This document shows, piece by piece, positions 54,754-63,490 of a DNA stretch of 64,000 nt. Both the position numbers and the translations under genes were made by a program. Position 1 is the stretch's first letter. Each line of letters opens with the position of its first letter. The notes under the pieces were generated by a model that saw only the letters and a program-made list of their open reading frames with translations, made no database searches and was not told the origin of the DNA. Source of the stretch: Verrucomicrobiota bacterium (GTDB taxonomy: Bacteria; Verrucomicrobiota; Verrucomicrobiia; Chthoniobacterales; Terrimicrobiaceae); NCBI GenBank assembly GCA_017305195.1, contig JAFKMU010000036.1:124001-188000 (forward strand), in the 5' to 3' direction.

Positions 54754-56211
54754 ATGAAGTTCCTCCCTCTCTTCTCCTTCCTGCTTGTCGCCCTGGATGT
54801 AACTCCCGCGGCCACGATGCAACGGGAGATCAGTCAATATGGAATCACCTGGACGTTTGATCGGGAATATCCTGTCGGGCAGTTCGTAACGGGAGACTGG
54901 TGGGTGGTCGGTCCGGTCAAGGTGGTGGGTGTCCGGCCGCTGCCGGGGCCTGTCGAAGCGCACAGCGGGGAGTTTCGGAGTCGGTACGGCGCCGCCGCTG
55001 TGGTGGACGACACCCGTATGCGCAATGGCTCGATGATCGTGCTGCGTCCGGACAAAAGCCAGGGTTTCGACTCACGGTTGAAGAACTACAATCCGGCGCA
55101 GTCCATCACATTTCCTCTCGACCTCGGGGTCAATCGCTCGCTCATCTCCACGATCAGCAACGAGACGCTTCCGGTGCCGGTGCTTCATGAGGTGCTGATG
55201 TGGACGAGTGAAAAGCAGTCGGCGCTGGTACTGAAATCCGCCGCTGTGCTGACCTGTCTCGCCGAGGAGCCGCCGAAGGACGCGTTTCGTCCGCCTTATG
55301 TCGGCACGGAGAAGCCGATCTTTGAGGCCAGCAAACTTCGGTGGGATCGTCTTCCGTCCCTCAAGCCGGTAGGCAATGTCCCGTCGTGGGAGCAGTTTGA
55401 AAGATACTTCGCCCGCCCGTGGCTCGATCATCAGGAGAGCTGGCTGTTGCAACATACGGGCCCGAGTGAAAACCAGGTGAACTACGGACGCGAGTTTTCC
55501 CGACTGACCTCGATGGCAAGCCTCATGCTGATGCTCGACGTGCCGCGTGAGCGCAAGGAAAAGCTGCTGATCGGGCTGGTGCAGCTTGGCATCGATCTGC
55601 ACGGGCTGGCGGAGGCGGGGAGAAAATGGTCTGCTGATGGCGGGCACTGGAATGGCCGCAAATGGCCGATCCTTTTTGCCGGGCTCATGCTGGACGATCC
55701 GCGACTGGCGAAGCTTCCCGAGGGTGTCGTCTTCTCCGAGGATCAGCAGATGTATTACGGCACTGGCTGGTGCGGCCAGACGGCGCTGTACCAGATCGTC
55801 TTTCATACCGGCCCCAAGCCTCCCCATGAGGAAAAGTCTCCCGACACCTGGGACAAGGTGAACAAGCTCAGCGAAGGATATCGCTTCACTGTCTCGGGCG
55901 GATTGCCCGGCACCGCGCTCGCCGTACAGCTCATGGGCGCGAAGGCGCTTTGGAACCACGATGCATTTTTCGATTACTACGACCGCTGGATGTCCACCGA
56001 CGATCCCTATGCGGCAAAGCGAAATGGGATTCCCCGGCCCAAGGAAGAGGGGCATTCCCTGGACCCGTTTGTTGATGCGATGTGGGCGGCCTATCGGGAT
56101 AAAGTGCCGGTCCAGCCTGCAGGCAAGGATAACCTGCGCTGGGTCTGGCAGGAGGATGGGCGGCAGGGCGGGTTCGTTCCGAATCCGAAAGAAGCGAGCA
56201 CCAGCCCCTAG
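54754..56211 (+). CDS. Secreted protein of unknown function (possible polysaccharide-active enzyme)
   Basis: The 485-residue protein has signal peptide MKFLPLFSFLLVALDVTPAA. I do not recognise the family. The N-terminal 150 residues look beta-rich (ITWTFDREYPVGQFVTGDWWVVGPVKVVGVRP). From about 200 the sequence becomes helical with aromatic and charged groups (NYGREFSRLTSMASLMLMLDVP, HWNGRKWPILFAGLMLDDPRL, YYGTGWCGQTALYQIVFH), reminiscent of an alpha/alpha-barrel of a lyase or hydrolase, without an assignable active site. It faces the GH2 gene's 3' end. Confidence 0.55.
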   Translation: MKFLPLFSFLLVALDVTPAATMQREISQYGITWTFDREYPVGQFVTGDWWVVGPVKVVGVRPLPGPVEAHSGEFRSRYGAAAVVDDTRMRNGSMIVLRPDKSQGFDSRLKNYNPAQSITFPLDLGVNRSLISTISNETLPVPVLHEVLMWTSEKQSALVLKSAAVLTCLAEEPPKDAFRPPYVGTEKPIFEASKLRWDRLPSLKPVGNVPSWEQFERYFARPWLDHQESWLLQHTGPSENQVNYGREFSRLTSMASLMLMLDVPRERKEKLLIGLVQLGIDLHGLAEAGRKWSADGGHWNGRKWPILFAGLMLDDPRLAKLPEGVVFSEDQQMYYGTGWCGQTALYQIVFHTGPKPPHEEKSPDTWDKVNKLSEGYRFTVSGGLPGTALAVQLMGAKALWNHDAFFDYYDRWMSTDDPYAAKRNGIPRPKEEGHSLDPFVDAMWAAYRDKVPVQPAGKDNLRWVWQEDGRQGGFVPNPKEASTSP

Positions 56212-56362
56212 AGCAGATCACGCAAACCTGTAGATGCGGCTCGGCGCTATCGGCTGCATCTCTGTCCAGACGCTCTGGCGCAAGCGGACGACCCGGCACG
56301 CGGTATCAGCTGCGGTAGCGAAATATGCGTGTCGTGAACACCGCGCAGTCTGGCCTCGGTGT

Positions 56363-59260
56363 TCAGGCCAGCCCGGTTCGGTCAATACACCGACGGAAAA
56401 GCCGGTGTTCATTTCCGGGAAGGATCAGGCTGCCAGCGTAGCTGAGCAGGTTGCGCAGGAGCTGGCGTGCGAGAGGTGATTCACCAAGAGTTGGGAGCAG
56501 ATTGAGGTGGGAGATGAAAAGGGTGCCCCGACCGATCGGAACGCGATAAACAGCGGCTCCCCAGAAATACGCAGCAGGCCGGGTCCACATATTCATCGAG
56601 AATGCGCCGATCTCCACCGCGCCGCCTGCGGCGATGACGTCTTCCGCACTGTCCCAGCGTTCACCGAGAACCTCCGAGTACAGGCGGCCGGCCACGCCGG
56701 GTTCACCCAGGCCGTCGAGGAGCGGGGAACGCTTCAGGTAGGTGCTGGTGCGCATGACGGGCTGGACTCCGATGAAATGCGGGAGGAGCCAGCGGTAAAG
56801 CATGGGCGTGTCGGGGTTGAGGATCACGGCGGACCCTCCGGCCTCGACGATGTTGCGAAGCTGGCCGAGCAGCTCCCAATGGGAATTCGCCGATGAGGCT
56901 ATGGCGCTCCACTCCAGGAGCACGACGTTGCTCTTGTCGCGGGAGTTGTTCCCGAAAGGTTCGCACTGAATATTGCAGGCCCGGAGCAGGTCCTCCGCGG
57001 CCGGGTTGGCGAGGCGTCCCGAGATCTTGATCTCCGGGCGATCTGCTTCGTTGATCACACCGATTTCCCGCGTCTGGCTGGAAATGGTCCGGTCGCCGCA
57101 GCGCAGCGCGGCCTGCAGCCGATAGATGCCCGCCTCCTGCATGGGCTGGAGGATTTCCACCCGAGCCGTGCTTCCCGGAGGCAGCGTCGTTCCATGCGAT
57201 TGCGTTTCCCCGGATGGCAGGTGGAGCGTGATCTCCAGCTCTCCCCCTGGAACAGGCTTGTCGTCGCTTACGATGTGGACGGTCGCATCGAGCCCCTGCC
57301 CGGTTGCCAGCCAGGTCGGAGAGGCTTCGATCCCGATGGCGGGATCGGCGATGGCGGAGGAGAGGGCTTTGAGCAGCGGCTTGGGACGGCGCCAGAAATC
57401 CAGGACGCCAAAAAGCTCCCCGCTGGCGTCGGCCAGCTGGCAGAGGCAGAAGCCCGCCACGTTGGGGTTGTTGCGGATGGCGATCGTGATGTCCGCCACC
57501 TCTCCGGCCCGGGCCTGATTGACGGCGGTGATCCAGTTTTCGACGGAGCCAAACTCATCAGCCAGCCCCGCTGCGTCAAACCGCTGGCAGAGGGAATCGT
57601 AAAAATCGCGATGGAGACGCCAGTCCTCCAGGCCGGTCTCTTGTTCCTGCCGGGTATAGGTCTCCAGCACGCGCGGGAAATCCGGAGGCGTCTCGGCAGC
57701 GCCGTACTCGGCCAGGAAGAGCAGCTGATTGCCGGAGTCGAGCCGACCGTAATGCTCCACCGTCGCATTTGTCGGCGGCAGACTGCAGTAGACGTGGACA
57801 TCCGTGAGCTTTTCGACGACGTCGGACTGCGGCGAAAGGAAGCGGGACGAGTCCATGCGCGAGGTGTCATGGATCATGGTTTCCGCTCCCTGCACGGACG
57901 CTCTCGCATAGCCGCCGGAGGTGTCGATGACGAGACGGCTGGGATCGCTGGCGCGGGCGACATGGAGCATTCGCTCGGCGAGATCCCTCATCTCGCCCGG
58001 GGCATAGCCGAGGAGATGAAAGGATTCGTTGAACAGTCCCCACATCACGATGCAAGTCCGGGTGCGGTGCGCGGAGATCAACGCCTGGATTTCCCGGGCG
58101 ATCCGGCTTTCGGTCCGAGGGCCGTTGGCGATCCAGCCGATGGGCGGCTCCATCATTACGAGGATGCCGAGGCGGTCCGCGATATCGAGATACCACGGTT
58201 CCGCAGGCCCGAGATGGATGCGGAGGAAGTTAAATCCCGCCTGCTTCAGGGTGATGAGTTCCCGGGCGGCCAGCCGCCATGATGCGGGGCCGGCGAGTCG
58301 GCGCGGGTAGGCGCGCTGCTGGAGGATGCCCTTGAGAACGATCGGCTGGCCATTCAGGTGAAACTGGCGGTCCCGGATGGTGAACTCGCGAATGCCGAAT
58401 CGCCGATGCACGGTGTGGGTCGAGTGCCGCGTGGAGATCGAGGCCCGGAGATCGTAAAGCACCGGGGCATCGGGATGCCACTCCGCCAGGCCGTCGATAC
58501 CCAGAGAGAACTCTCCGGATTCCGGCGCGTCGCCGGAGATCACTCTCTGGCCGATTTTCAAAGTGCGTCCCGATTCAGGTTCGATGACTTCAAAGAAGAG
58601 AGACGCCTCCTCGGATTCCTCCCCCCTGGTCGCAGTCCATGAAATATCCAGGCGGCTGTTTTCCAAAGACGGGGTAACCGAGAGGTCAACGAAATGCACG
58701 GGCGGCAGCATCTCCAGCCAGACCTTTCCCCACAGGCCGCCGTAATTGTAGTACCAGCCCGCTTTTCCGACCGGGAGGTCGCTTTGGTTGAGCGGAGCGC
58801 CGCTGCGCAAGCCGTCCACCTCGTGGTTTTGCGGGGGATTGATCACCCGGACGACCAGGTGATTTTTCCTGCCGGGGAGGATGATGTCGCTGACGTCGAA
58901 GGAAAAAGCATCGCTCATGCCCTCGTGCTCGCCGATCTTCCTGCCGTTCAGCCAGCACTCGCACCAGTAGCTCGCCGCCTCGAAGGTCAGCTTGGACACA
59001 CAGTTCTCCGTCGCGCCCGGGGCGATGAATTCCTTCCAGTACCACCCGGCGCCGTCATAGCCCGGCTCCCAGTATTCCCACGGCATACCCGTGGTGACCG
59101 GACGGGTTTCCGCAGGCGTGGCTTCCGTCCAGCCGCGCTGCCCTCCCTGATTTTCCGGATCAATCGCAAAATCCCAGAACCCGCCGATCTCCCGTTTCAG
59201 GGCGTGAAATTTTTCCGAAGATTTCGGACTCGAGGAGAGAACTGGGGTCACTGGCGACAT
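56363..59260 (-). CDS. Glycoside hydrolase family 2 (beta-galactosidase/glucuronidase/mannosidase-like)
   Basis: The 965-residue cytoplasmic enzyme follows the GH2 order: sugar-binding sandwich (GWYWKEFIAPG ... ASYWCECWLNGRKIGEHEG), immunoglobulin-like domain, then TIM barrel. WGLFNES near 412 supplies the acid/base glutamate and FLAEYGAAE near 518 the probable nucleophile. The C-terminal half has extra domains, with a flavodoxin-like region (VVLLEWSAIASSANSHWELLGQL). The open frame extends upstream to 59326, but that would translate a 30-bp perfect palindrome, so I set the start at ATG 59260, 8 bases downstream of the palindrome on the minus strand. Divergent from a LacI regulator. Confidence 0.88.
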   Translation of the reverse strand: MSPVTPVLSSSPKSSEKFHALKREIGGFWDFAIDPENQGGQRGWTEATPAETRPVTTGMPWEYWEPGYDGAGWYWKEFIAPGATENCVSKLTFEAASYWCECWLNGRKIGEHEGMSDAFSFDVSDIILPGRKNHLVVRVINPPQNHEVDGLRSGAPLNQSDLPVGKAGWYYNYGGLWGKVWLEMLPPVHFVDLSVTPSLENSRLDISWTATRGEESEEASLFFEVIEPESGRTLKIGQRVISGDAPESGEFSLGIDGLAEWHPDAPVLYDLRASISTRHSTHTVHRRFGIREFTIRDRQFHLNGQPIVLKGILQQRAYPRRLAGPASWRLAARELITLKQAGFNFLRIHLGPAEPWYLDIADRLGILVMMEPPIGWIANGPRTESRIAREIQALISAHRTRTCIVMWGLFNESFHLLGYAPGEMRDLAERMLHVARASDPSRLVIDTSGGYARASVQGAETMIHDTSRMDSSRFLSPQSDVVEKLTDVHVYCSLPPTNATVEHYGRLDSGNQLLFLAEYGAAETPPDFPRVLETYTRQEQETGLEDWRLHRDFYDSLCQRFDAAGLADEFGSVENWITAVNQARAGEVADITIAIRNNPNVAGFCLCQLADASGELFGVLDFWRRPKPLLKALSSAIADPAIGIEASPTWLATGQGLDATVHIVSDDKPVPGGELEITLHLPSGETQSHGTTLPPGSTARVEILQPMQEAGIYRLQAALRCGDRTISSQTREIGVINEADRPEIKISGRLANPAAEDLLRACNIQCEPFGNNSRDKSNVVLLEWSAIASSANSHWELLGQLRNIVEAGGSAVILNPDTPMLYRWLLPHFIGVQPVMRTSTYLKRSPLLDGLGEPGVAGRLYSEVLGERWDSAEDVIAAGGAVEIGAFSMNMWTRPAAYFWGAAVYRVPIGRGTLFISHLNLLPTLGESPLARQLLRNLLSYAGSLILPGNEHRLFRRCIDRTGLA

Positions 59261-59268
59261 GCGAAATC

Positions 59269-59298
59269 TGAATATAATCACACGTGTGATTATATTCA
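59269..59298. promoter_or_regulatory. 30-bp perfect palindrome, LacI operator O1
   Basis: Every base from 59269 to 59298 pairs with its mirror; the core AATCACACGTGTGATT (59276-59291) has the central CG expected of LacI-family operators. It lies between the divergent GH2 and LacI starts, immediately before the GH2 ATG. Confidence 0.8.
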
Positions 59299-59365
59299 AT
59301 GCATTTTTCCCTGAGGAGAGGGGCATTCATCTTATGTTTGACCTGTCCCTGCCGGACACCAGAAC

Positions 59366-60418
59366 ATGCCCCCTATGGTTTCGCTGAAACGCATTGCAGC
59401 TGAGTTGGATGTTTCCTACAGCCTCGTCTCCAAGGTGCTCAATGGGCGGCTCGGTACGACGGGGGTCAGCGCGGCCACGCGCGATGCGATCCAGAAGAAA
59501 GCGAAAGAGCTGAACTACGTACCCAACCGTCTGGCGGTGGCGCTGAAGGCGGGACGCCGGGGAGTGGTCGGGATCTTTTTCCACCACATGGGCATCCCGG
59601 GGAGTGATTTGAGCGATCGTTTGCTCAAGGGCCTGGTCGACGGGCTCGATCAGGGCTCATCCCGCATGTGGCTCCGGTATTTTACCACCGATAGCGAATT
59701 TCTCGATGCCTGTGATTCCCGGCTCCAGAGCGAGGTTGACGGGCTGATCGTCGCCGGGGTGTATCACTCGGGGTTGACCGAGCGTCTGCGCGAACTCGAG
59801 CGGCTGGGAGTTCCCGTGGTGACGATGTTTGACAGCGAGCCTGCCCCCTCTGCGGACAATCCGGTCACGCGGGTGCAGGTTTCCTATTTTTCCCATGGCT
59901 ATGTGCCGACGAAGCATCTGCTGGATCTGGGCTGTCGGCGTCTGGCCTGCCTGGACACGGACGAGAGCCGGACGAAGGGGTTTTTGCAGGCTCACAAGGA
60001 CGCCAAGGTGCGCGTCGACCGGTCTCTGGTCATGCCGTCAAAGAAATTCCTGAAAGAGGACGGGCGTAAAGCGGCCAAGGCCCTCCTTGCGGCGGGCCTA
60101 CCGGTGGATGGCATCGTTTGCCAGTCCGATGCACAGGCCAATGGCGTGATCTGCGAGTTGATCCTGAAAGGCGTCAAGATACCCGAGCAGGTCAAGGTGA
60201 CGGGTGTGGATAATTCCCCGCTCGCCGAGGAATGCATCGTGCCGATCACGTCGATGACGTCGGAGGTTCGCAAGGCTGGCCTGAAGTCCGTGGAGCTCCT
60301 CTTTCAGCGTATCGAGGGCGTCAAAGTCAAATCGGTCCTGATCGAGCCGAAGCTGGTGGCGAGAAACTCCACCGGGGAGGCTCCCCCCAGGTCGCTGAAT
60401 CGGGCTGAGCTGGAATAA
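59366..60418 (+). CDS. LacI-family regulator of the GH2/epimerase/cassette regulon
   Basis: The 350-residue protein has the HTH MVSLKRIAAELDVSYSLVSKVLNG followed by hinge helix ELNYVPNRLAVALKAGRRGVVG and a sugar-binding domain ending VKVTGVDNSPLAEECIVPITSM. The start is ATG 59366, with ATG 59375 possible. It is divergent from the GH2 gene and the 30-bp palindrome lies 67 bases upstream of its start. Variants of the palindrome core occur upstream of the epimerase (61431) and of the second cassette (61806), suggesting a small regulon. Confidence 0.92.
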   Translation: MPPMVSLKRIAAELDVSYSLVSKVLNGRLGTTGVSAATRDAIQKKAKELNYVPNRLAVALKAGRRGVVGIFFHHMGIPGSDLSDRLLKGLVDGLDQGSSRMWLRYFTTDSEFLDACDSRLQSEVDGLIVAGVYHSGLTERLRELERLGVPVVTMFDSEPAPSADNPVTRVQVSYFSHGYVPTKHLLDLGCRRLACLDTDESRTKGFLQAHKDAKVRVDRSLVMPSKKFLKEDGRKAAKALLAAGLPVDGIVCQSDAQANGVICELILKGVKIPEQVKVTGVDNSPLAEECIVPITSMTSEVRKAGLKSVELLFQRIEGVKVKSVLIEPKLVARNSTGEAPPRSLNRAELE

Positions 60419-60630
60419 ACGCTCCCGGATCCAGTCTGCGGAAAGCTCGAAACTCCTCCTGCTATGAGCGGGAGCCTGCGCCTGCACGGCATCCTATCGA
60501 GAAAGGTCGAACATGAAGCTCGGGAGGGCGCACCAGTCTCCGGAAAGGAAGCTGGAGACATGCGGAAACGATATCAAAAATCGATAGCAACCAGCCCTCA
60601 AGCTCCCGCGAATCCGCCGGGAAGCGGATG

Positions 60631-61386
60631 CTAGTCGACCGGGAAGGTGTCGAAGCGATACTCCGGGTGCCAGGACAGATCGGTTTCCGTACGAGCGACA
60701 TCGGTGCGATCCTTTGCGCCTGGTCCGGCCACGAGGTAGTAGGACTCGCAGCCCGCCTGTCCGACCTCAAAGGCGGCGAGTGTCGCCCGCCCGATATCGC
60801 GCGGGTCGATGAACTGCCAGTTCACGCTCGGGCGGCGCACGCCGTATTTGTCCTCGAGATTATCCCCGAGGCAGATGTAGGCGGGACGGAGGATGACGGT
60901 CTCGAGGCCGGCGCGGGAGTGGTAATACTGCGCGGACTGCTCCTGCAGGACCTTCGTGAGCCCGTAGATGGAGTCGGGTGCGAAGGGGGTGTTGCGATCC
61001 AGGAACGTTCCTGCCGCGAGCGATTCCTGCACCACCGAGATGCTGGAGATGAGTACCACGCGTTTGACGCCATGGCGCGCGGCGGCGTCGAAAAGCATCG
61101 CGGCGCCCTGTACATTGATGGCGAAGGGCAGTTCCGGACTGTCATAGACACCGGGTTGGCGCGGAGCCATGTGTCCGATCACGAGACCGGACACGCCCTC
61201 CATGGCGGCGTCCACCGCCTTCGCATCCGTGACGGAGCCCTGGATGGCGGAGGGATCGGTGTCGGGTACTCGCACGTCGAAGGGAACGGCCTCGTAACGC
61301 GAGCGCAGGACATTCACCAGATGACGGCCAAGAAAACCGCAGCCCCCCGTGACGAGGACGCGGGAGCCGGAGGAGAGGGAGGGCAT
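60631..61386 (-). CDS. NAD-dependent epimerase/dehydratase (extended SDR)
   Basis: The 251-residue protein has the Rossmann motif VTGGCGFLGRHLVNVL near residue 11. The catalytic Ser is in LISSISVV, and the YxxxK motif is YGLTK, which supports an extended SDR. Family members epimerise, dehydrate or reduce nucleotide sugars or sugar acids. It lies with its 3' end towards the LacI gene, and its promoter carries operator O2 45 bases upstream, so it probably belongs to the same sugar response as GH2. Confidence 0.85.
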   Translation of the reverse strand: MPSLSSGSRVLVTGGCGFLGRHLVNVLRSRYEAVPFDVRVPDTDPSAIQGSVTDAKAVDAAMEGVSGLVIGHMAPRQPGVYDSPELPFAINVQGAAMLFDAAARHGVKRVVLISSISVVQESLAAGTFLDRNTPFAPDSIYGLTKVLQEQSAQYYHSRAGLETVILRPAYICLGDNLEDKYGVRRPSVNWQFIDPRDIGRATLAAFEVGQAGCESYYLVAGPGAKDRTDVARTETDLSWHPEYRFDTFPVD

Positions 61387-61430
61387 GGGATTAAAATCTC
61401 ACGCGAAAATCAGCCGAGTCAATTTTAAAG

Positions 61431-61446
61431 TATCAAACATGTGATT
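61431..61446 (-). promoter_or_regulatory. Operator O2, AATCACATGTTTGATA
   Basis: On the minus strand the 16-mer is identical to O3 (61806-61821) and differs from the perfect operator core at 59276 in three positions. It is 45 bases upstream of the epimerase ATG. Confidence 0.6.
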
Positions 61447-61769
61447 AAAGGCGGAGAGGCGTTCTTGGTTGACGAGGAAAACCGGATTTCTCCGGCGGCG
61501 CCGCTGGCTGTGGCGGAATGAAAACGACGAGGTCCGCGCCGGGTGCGAACGCCTCTTCGCGAATGCGCCGGACTCCGTGATGCTCCGGCAAAAGGTTGCT
61601 GCCGCCGGGGCGCGCGGAAACCTTCCGAGGGAGCAATCCGCGAGGGCTTGCAAGGGTGTGGCCGGCTGATAATCGAAAGATGGCAATTCCCTTGCGGAGG
61701 GCGTATTCTTGGAGAGGAGAGCCGCCCGGATGAAGCCAGTGACAAGTGGGGCCCCGAGGGAACATTTTC

Positions 61770-61797
61770 TTGACAATGCTTACATGGTAAATACGTT
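61770..61797 (+). promoter_or_regulatory. Promoter of the second Verru_Chthon cassette
   Basis: A consensus -35 TTGACA (61770-61775), a 16-base spacer and TACGTT (61792-61797) lie about 50 bases before the cassette B ATG. The -10 is poor. Operator O3 begins 9 bases downstream, an expected position for a repressor site. Confidence 0.45.
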
Positions 61798-61805
61798 CAC
61801 CTTTA

Positions 61806-61821
61806 AATCACATGTTTGATA
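61806..61821 (+). promoter_or_regulatory. Operator O3, AATCACATGTTTGATA
   Basis: Identical 16-mer to O2 in opposite orientation. It is 25 bases before the cassette B start and directly after the promoter elements, so binding would block transcription of the cassette. Confidence 0.6.
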
Positions 61822-61846
61822 TGGGGCTTCCGAGCCCCTTTCGTTT

Positions 61847-62326
61847 ATGACGATTTCCCCCCAGTTTCCATATTACGGACGCAAAAGCTGTCTCCGCATG
61901 GCGATCGCCCGACGGGCATTTTCCCTCGTCGAGGTGGTGCTCGCCACCGGGCTGGTGATGTTTGCGCTGCTGGTGATTTTTTCGCTCATGCCAGCGGGTC
62001 TGGCCAGCCTTCAGGAGGCGAATCGCCAGATCGTGGAGACCGAGGTTTTTGCCTCGCTCGGTGCAGAGCTTGCGTCCACTCCGTTTGCCACGCTGGACTC
62101 GTATGTGACGAAGCGGTTCCCCCTCTATTATGATCGCGAGGGCGCGGAGCTGACGAGCTCCAGCAACGCTGTGTTCACCGTGCGATGCAATTTGAAAAAT
62201 TCCGCCGACTCCGGGGCGGGTGATCTGCGCTGGGCCACGGTGTCGATCGGCTTTCATCGTGATCCCAGTGACACCACGGTCAAGGCGGACCGGCGGACTT
62301 TTCTGCTGGTTAACCGGGGATTCTAA
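61847..62326 (+). CDS. Verru_Chthon cassette protein B, prepilin-like (second cassette)
   Basis: The 159-residue protein has RRAFSLVEVVLATGLVMFALLVIFSLMPAGL, a prepilin leader and helix, after a 23-residue leader. ATG 61898 would shorten the leader to a more usual length and is a good alternative. The rest is a small globular domain. It is followed after 2 bases by cassette C. Sequence similarity to 13382 is limited to the pilin motif and size, so the two cassettes are distinct copies. Confidence 0.8.
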   Translation: MTISPQFPYYGRKSCLRMAIARRAFSLVEVVLATGLVMFALLVIFSLMPAGLASLQEANRQIVETEVFASLGAELASTPFATLDSYVTKRFPLYYDREGAELTSSSNAVFTVRCNLKNSADSGAGDLRWATVSIGFHRDPSDTTVKADRRTFLLVNRGF

Positions 62327-62328
62327 AG

Positions 62329-63489
62329 ATGAGACACCGGTGGTTCATGGCCCGTGCAGCGCGAGCGTTTACGTTCGTCGAGCTTTTGGTGGCGATCACG
62401 GTGCTCATGATCGTCATGCTGGTCTTGCTGCAGATCACAGGGAAGGTGGGGGAAATCTGGCGATCGAGCAGCGGCAAGATTTCAGCATTCCAAAACGCCC
62501 GCGCGGCCTTCTCGACCTTGAATCTCCAGATCTCCCGCGCCACTCTCAACGCTTACAATGACTATGTGAACTCGTCCGGCGAAGGGCGGACGCAGGCTAA
62601 TTCTGGAACGTTCATTCCCACGCGATTTGCCCGCGCCTCCGAGCTCCATTTTCTCTCCGGGCCTGCGGCGCAGATCGTCCCGGGAGCCGATGCGACCGGG
62701 AATCCCGGAGATGCCATATTTTTTCAGGCGCCGCTGGGGGAGACGGATGATACCCAGCTCGGGGGCTTGAATCGCGCGCTCAACTCGACGGGATTCTACA
62801 TCCAGTATGGCGAGGCGGATACCTCGCTGCTTCCGAACTGGCTGAAATCGCTCTTCCCCTCGGACAAGCGCTTCCGGTTGGTGCAGTTTGTGCAGCCCAC
62901 TCAGGAGCTCGGCATCTACACCGCGACGGCGACTGGCTCGTATCCCGCCGGACCGACCAGCACATCGAGCTGGCTGTCGGCTTTCAAAACCCCGGTGACC
63001 GGACAGCAGCCGCGAGCCCGCGTGCTGGCCGAGGACGTGGCGCTCCTGATCATCCGGCCGCGCCTCTCCCCCGGCGATGAGGAGACTGTCGCCGGATCGC
63101 TGGGCTCCACCTACAATAACACGACGCGCGGCTCGATCCTCTCGCCCAACTATCATTATGATTCCCGCGCCTGGCAGAGCGGGTATCCCGCCGACCGGGT
63201 GCCTTCGACCGGGTCGACATTGACTCGTCCCGAGCTTATGCGCAATCAGTTGCCGCCCATCGTCGATGTGGCGATGGTCTGCGTGGACAGGAGATCCGTC
63301 GCCCGGCTGGGCAACTCCTCGTCCACTCCTCCGGCGGAGCTGCAGGTGCCGCCAACTCTGTTTACCGACAGTTCCAAACTCGAAGACGATCTCGCGGCCT
63401 ACAGCCGACAGCTGTCAAATGCCAACATCCGTCACCGGGTCTTCCGCAGCGCGGTCGAGATCCAGGGCGCCAAATGGTCCAATAACTGA
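62329..63489 (+). CDS. Verru_Chthon cassette protein C, prepilin-like (second cassette)
   Basis: The 386-residue protein starts MRHRWFMARAARAFTFVELLVAITVLMIVMLVLLQITGKVGEIW, with prepilin motif FTFVELL. Like the first C protein it then has a region of minor pseudopilin type (FQNARAAFSTLNLQISRATLNAYNDYV). It is longer than the first C (306 residues), with Ser/Thr/Pro-rich loops. It lies 2 bases after B, consistent with a coupled operon. Confidence 0.82.
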   Translation: MRHRWFMARAARAFTFVELLVAITVLMIVMLVLLQITGKVGEIWRSSSGKISAFQNARAAFSTLNLQISRATLNAYNDYVNSSGEGRTQANSGTFIPTRFARASELHFLSGPAAQIVPGADATGNPGDAIFFQAPLGETDDTQLGGLNRALNSTGFYIQYGEADTSLLPNWLKSLFPSDKRFRLVQFVQPTQELGIYTATATGSYPAGPTSTSSWLSAFKTPVTGQQPRARVLAEDVALLIIRPRLSPGDEETVAGSLGSTYNNTTRGSILSPNYHYDSRAWQSGYPADRVPSTGSTLTRPELMRNQLPPIVDVAMVCVDRRSVARLGNSSSTPPAELQVPPTLFTDSSKLEDDLAAYSRQLSNANIRHRVFRSAVEIQGAKWSNN

Positions 63490-63490
63490 T

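Larger units (their letters stand above)
61387..61846. promoter_or_regulatory. Regulatory region between epimerase and second cassette
   Basis: This 460-base gap holds operator O2 (61431-61446) near the epimerase and the promoter plus O3 near the cassette. I see no supported gene: a 125-codon open frame on the minus strand (61399-61776) has no recognisable domain, runs through O2 and lacks a ribosome site. The interior (about 61460-61760) is GC-rich with no clear signal. Confidence 0.5.

Noticed and set aside
59261..59326. N-terminal extension of the GH2 frame
   Set aside because: Would translate the 30-bp palindrome; the operator logic and the family's usual start favour 59260.
61399..61776. 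125-codon minus-strand open frame in the regulatory gap
   Set aside because: Covers operator O2, no domain, Arg/Pro/Ser-rich composition, no ribosome site.
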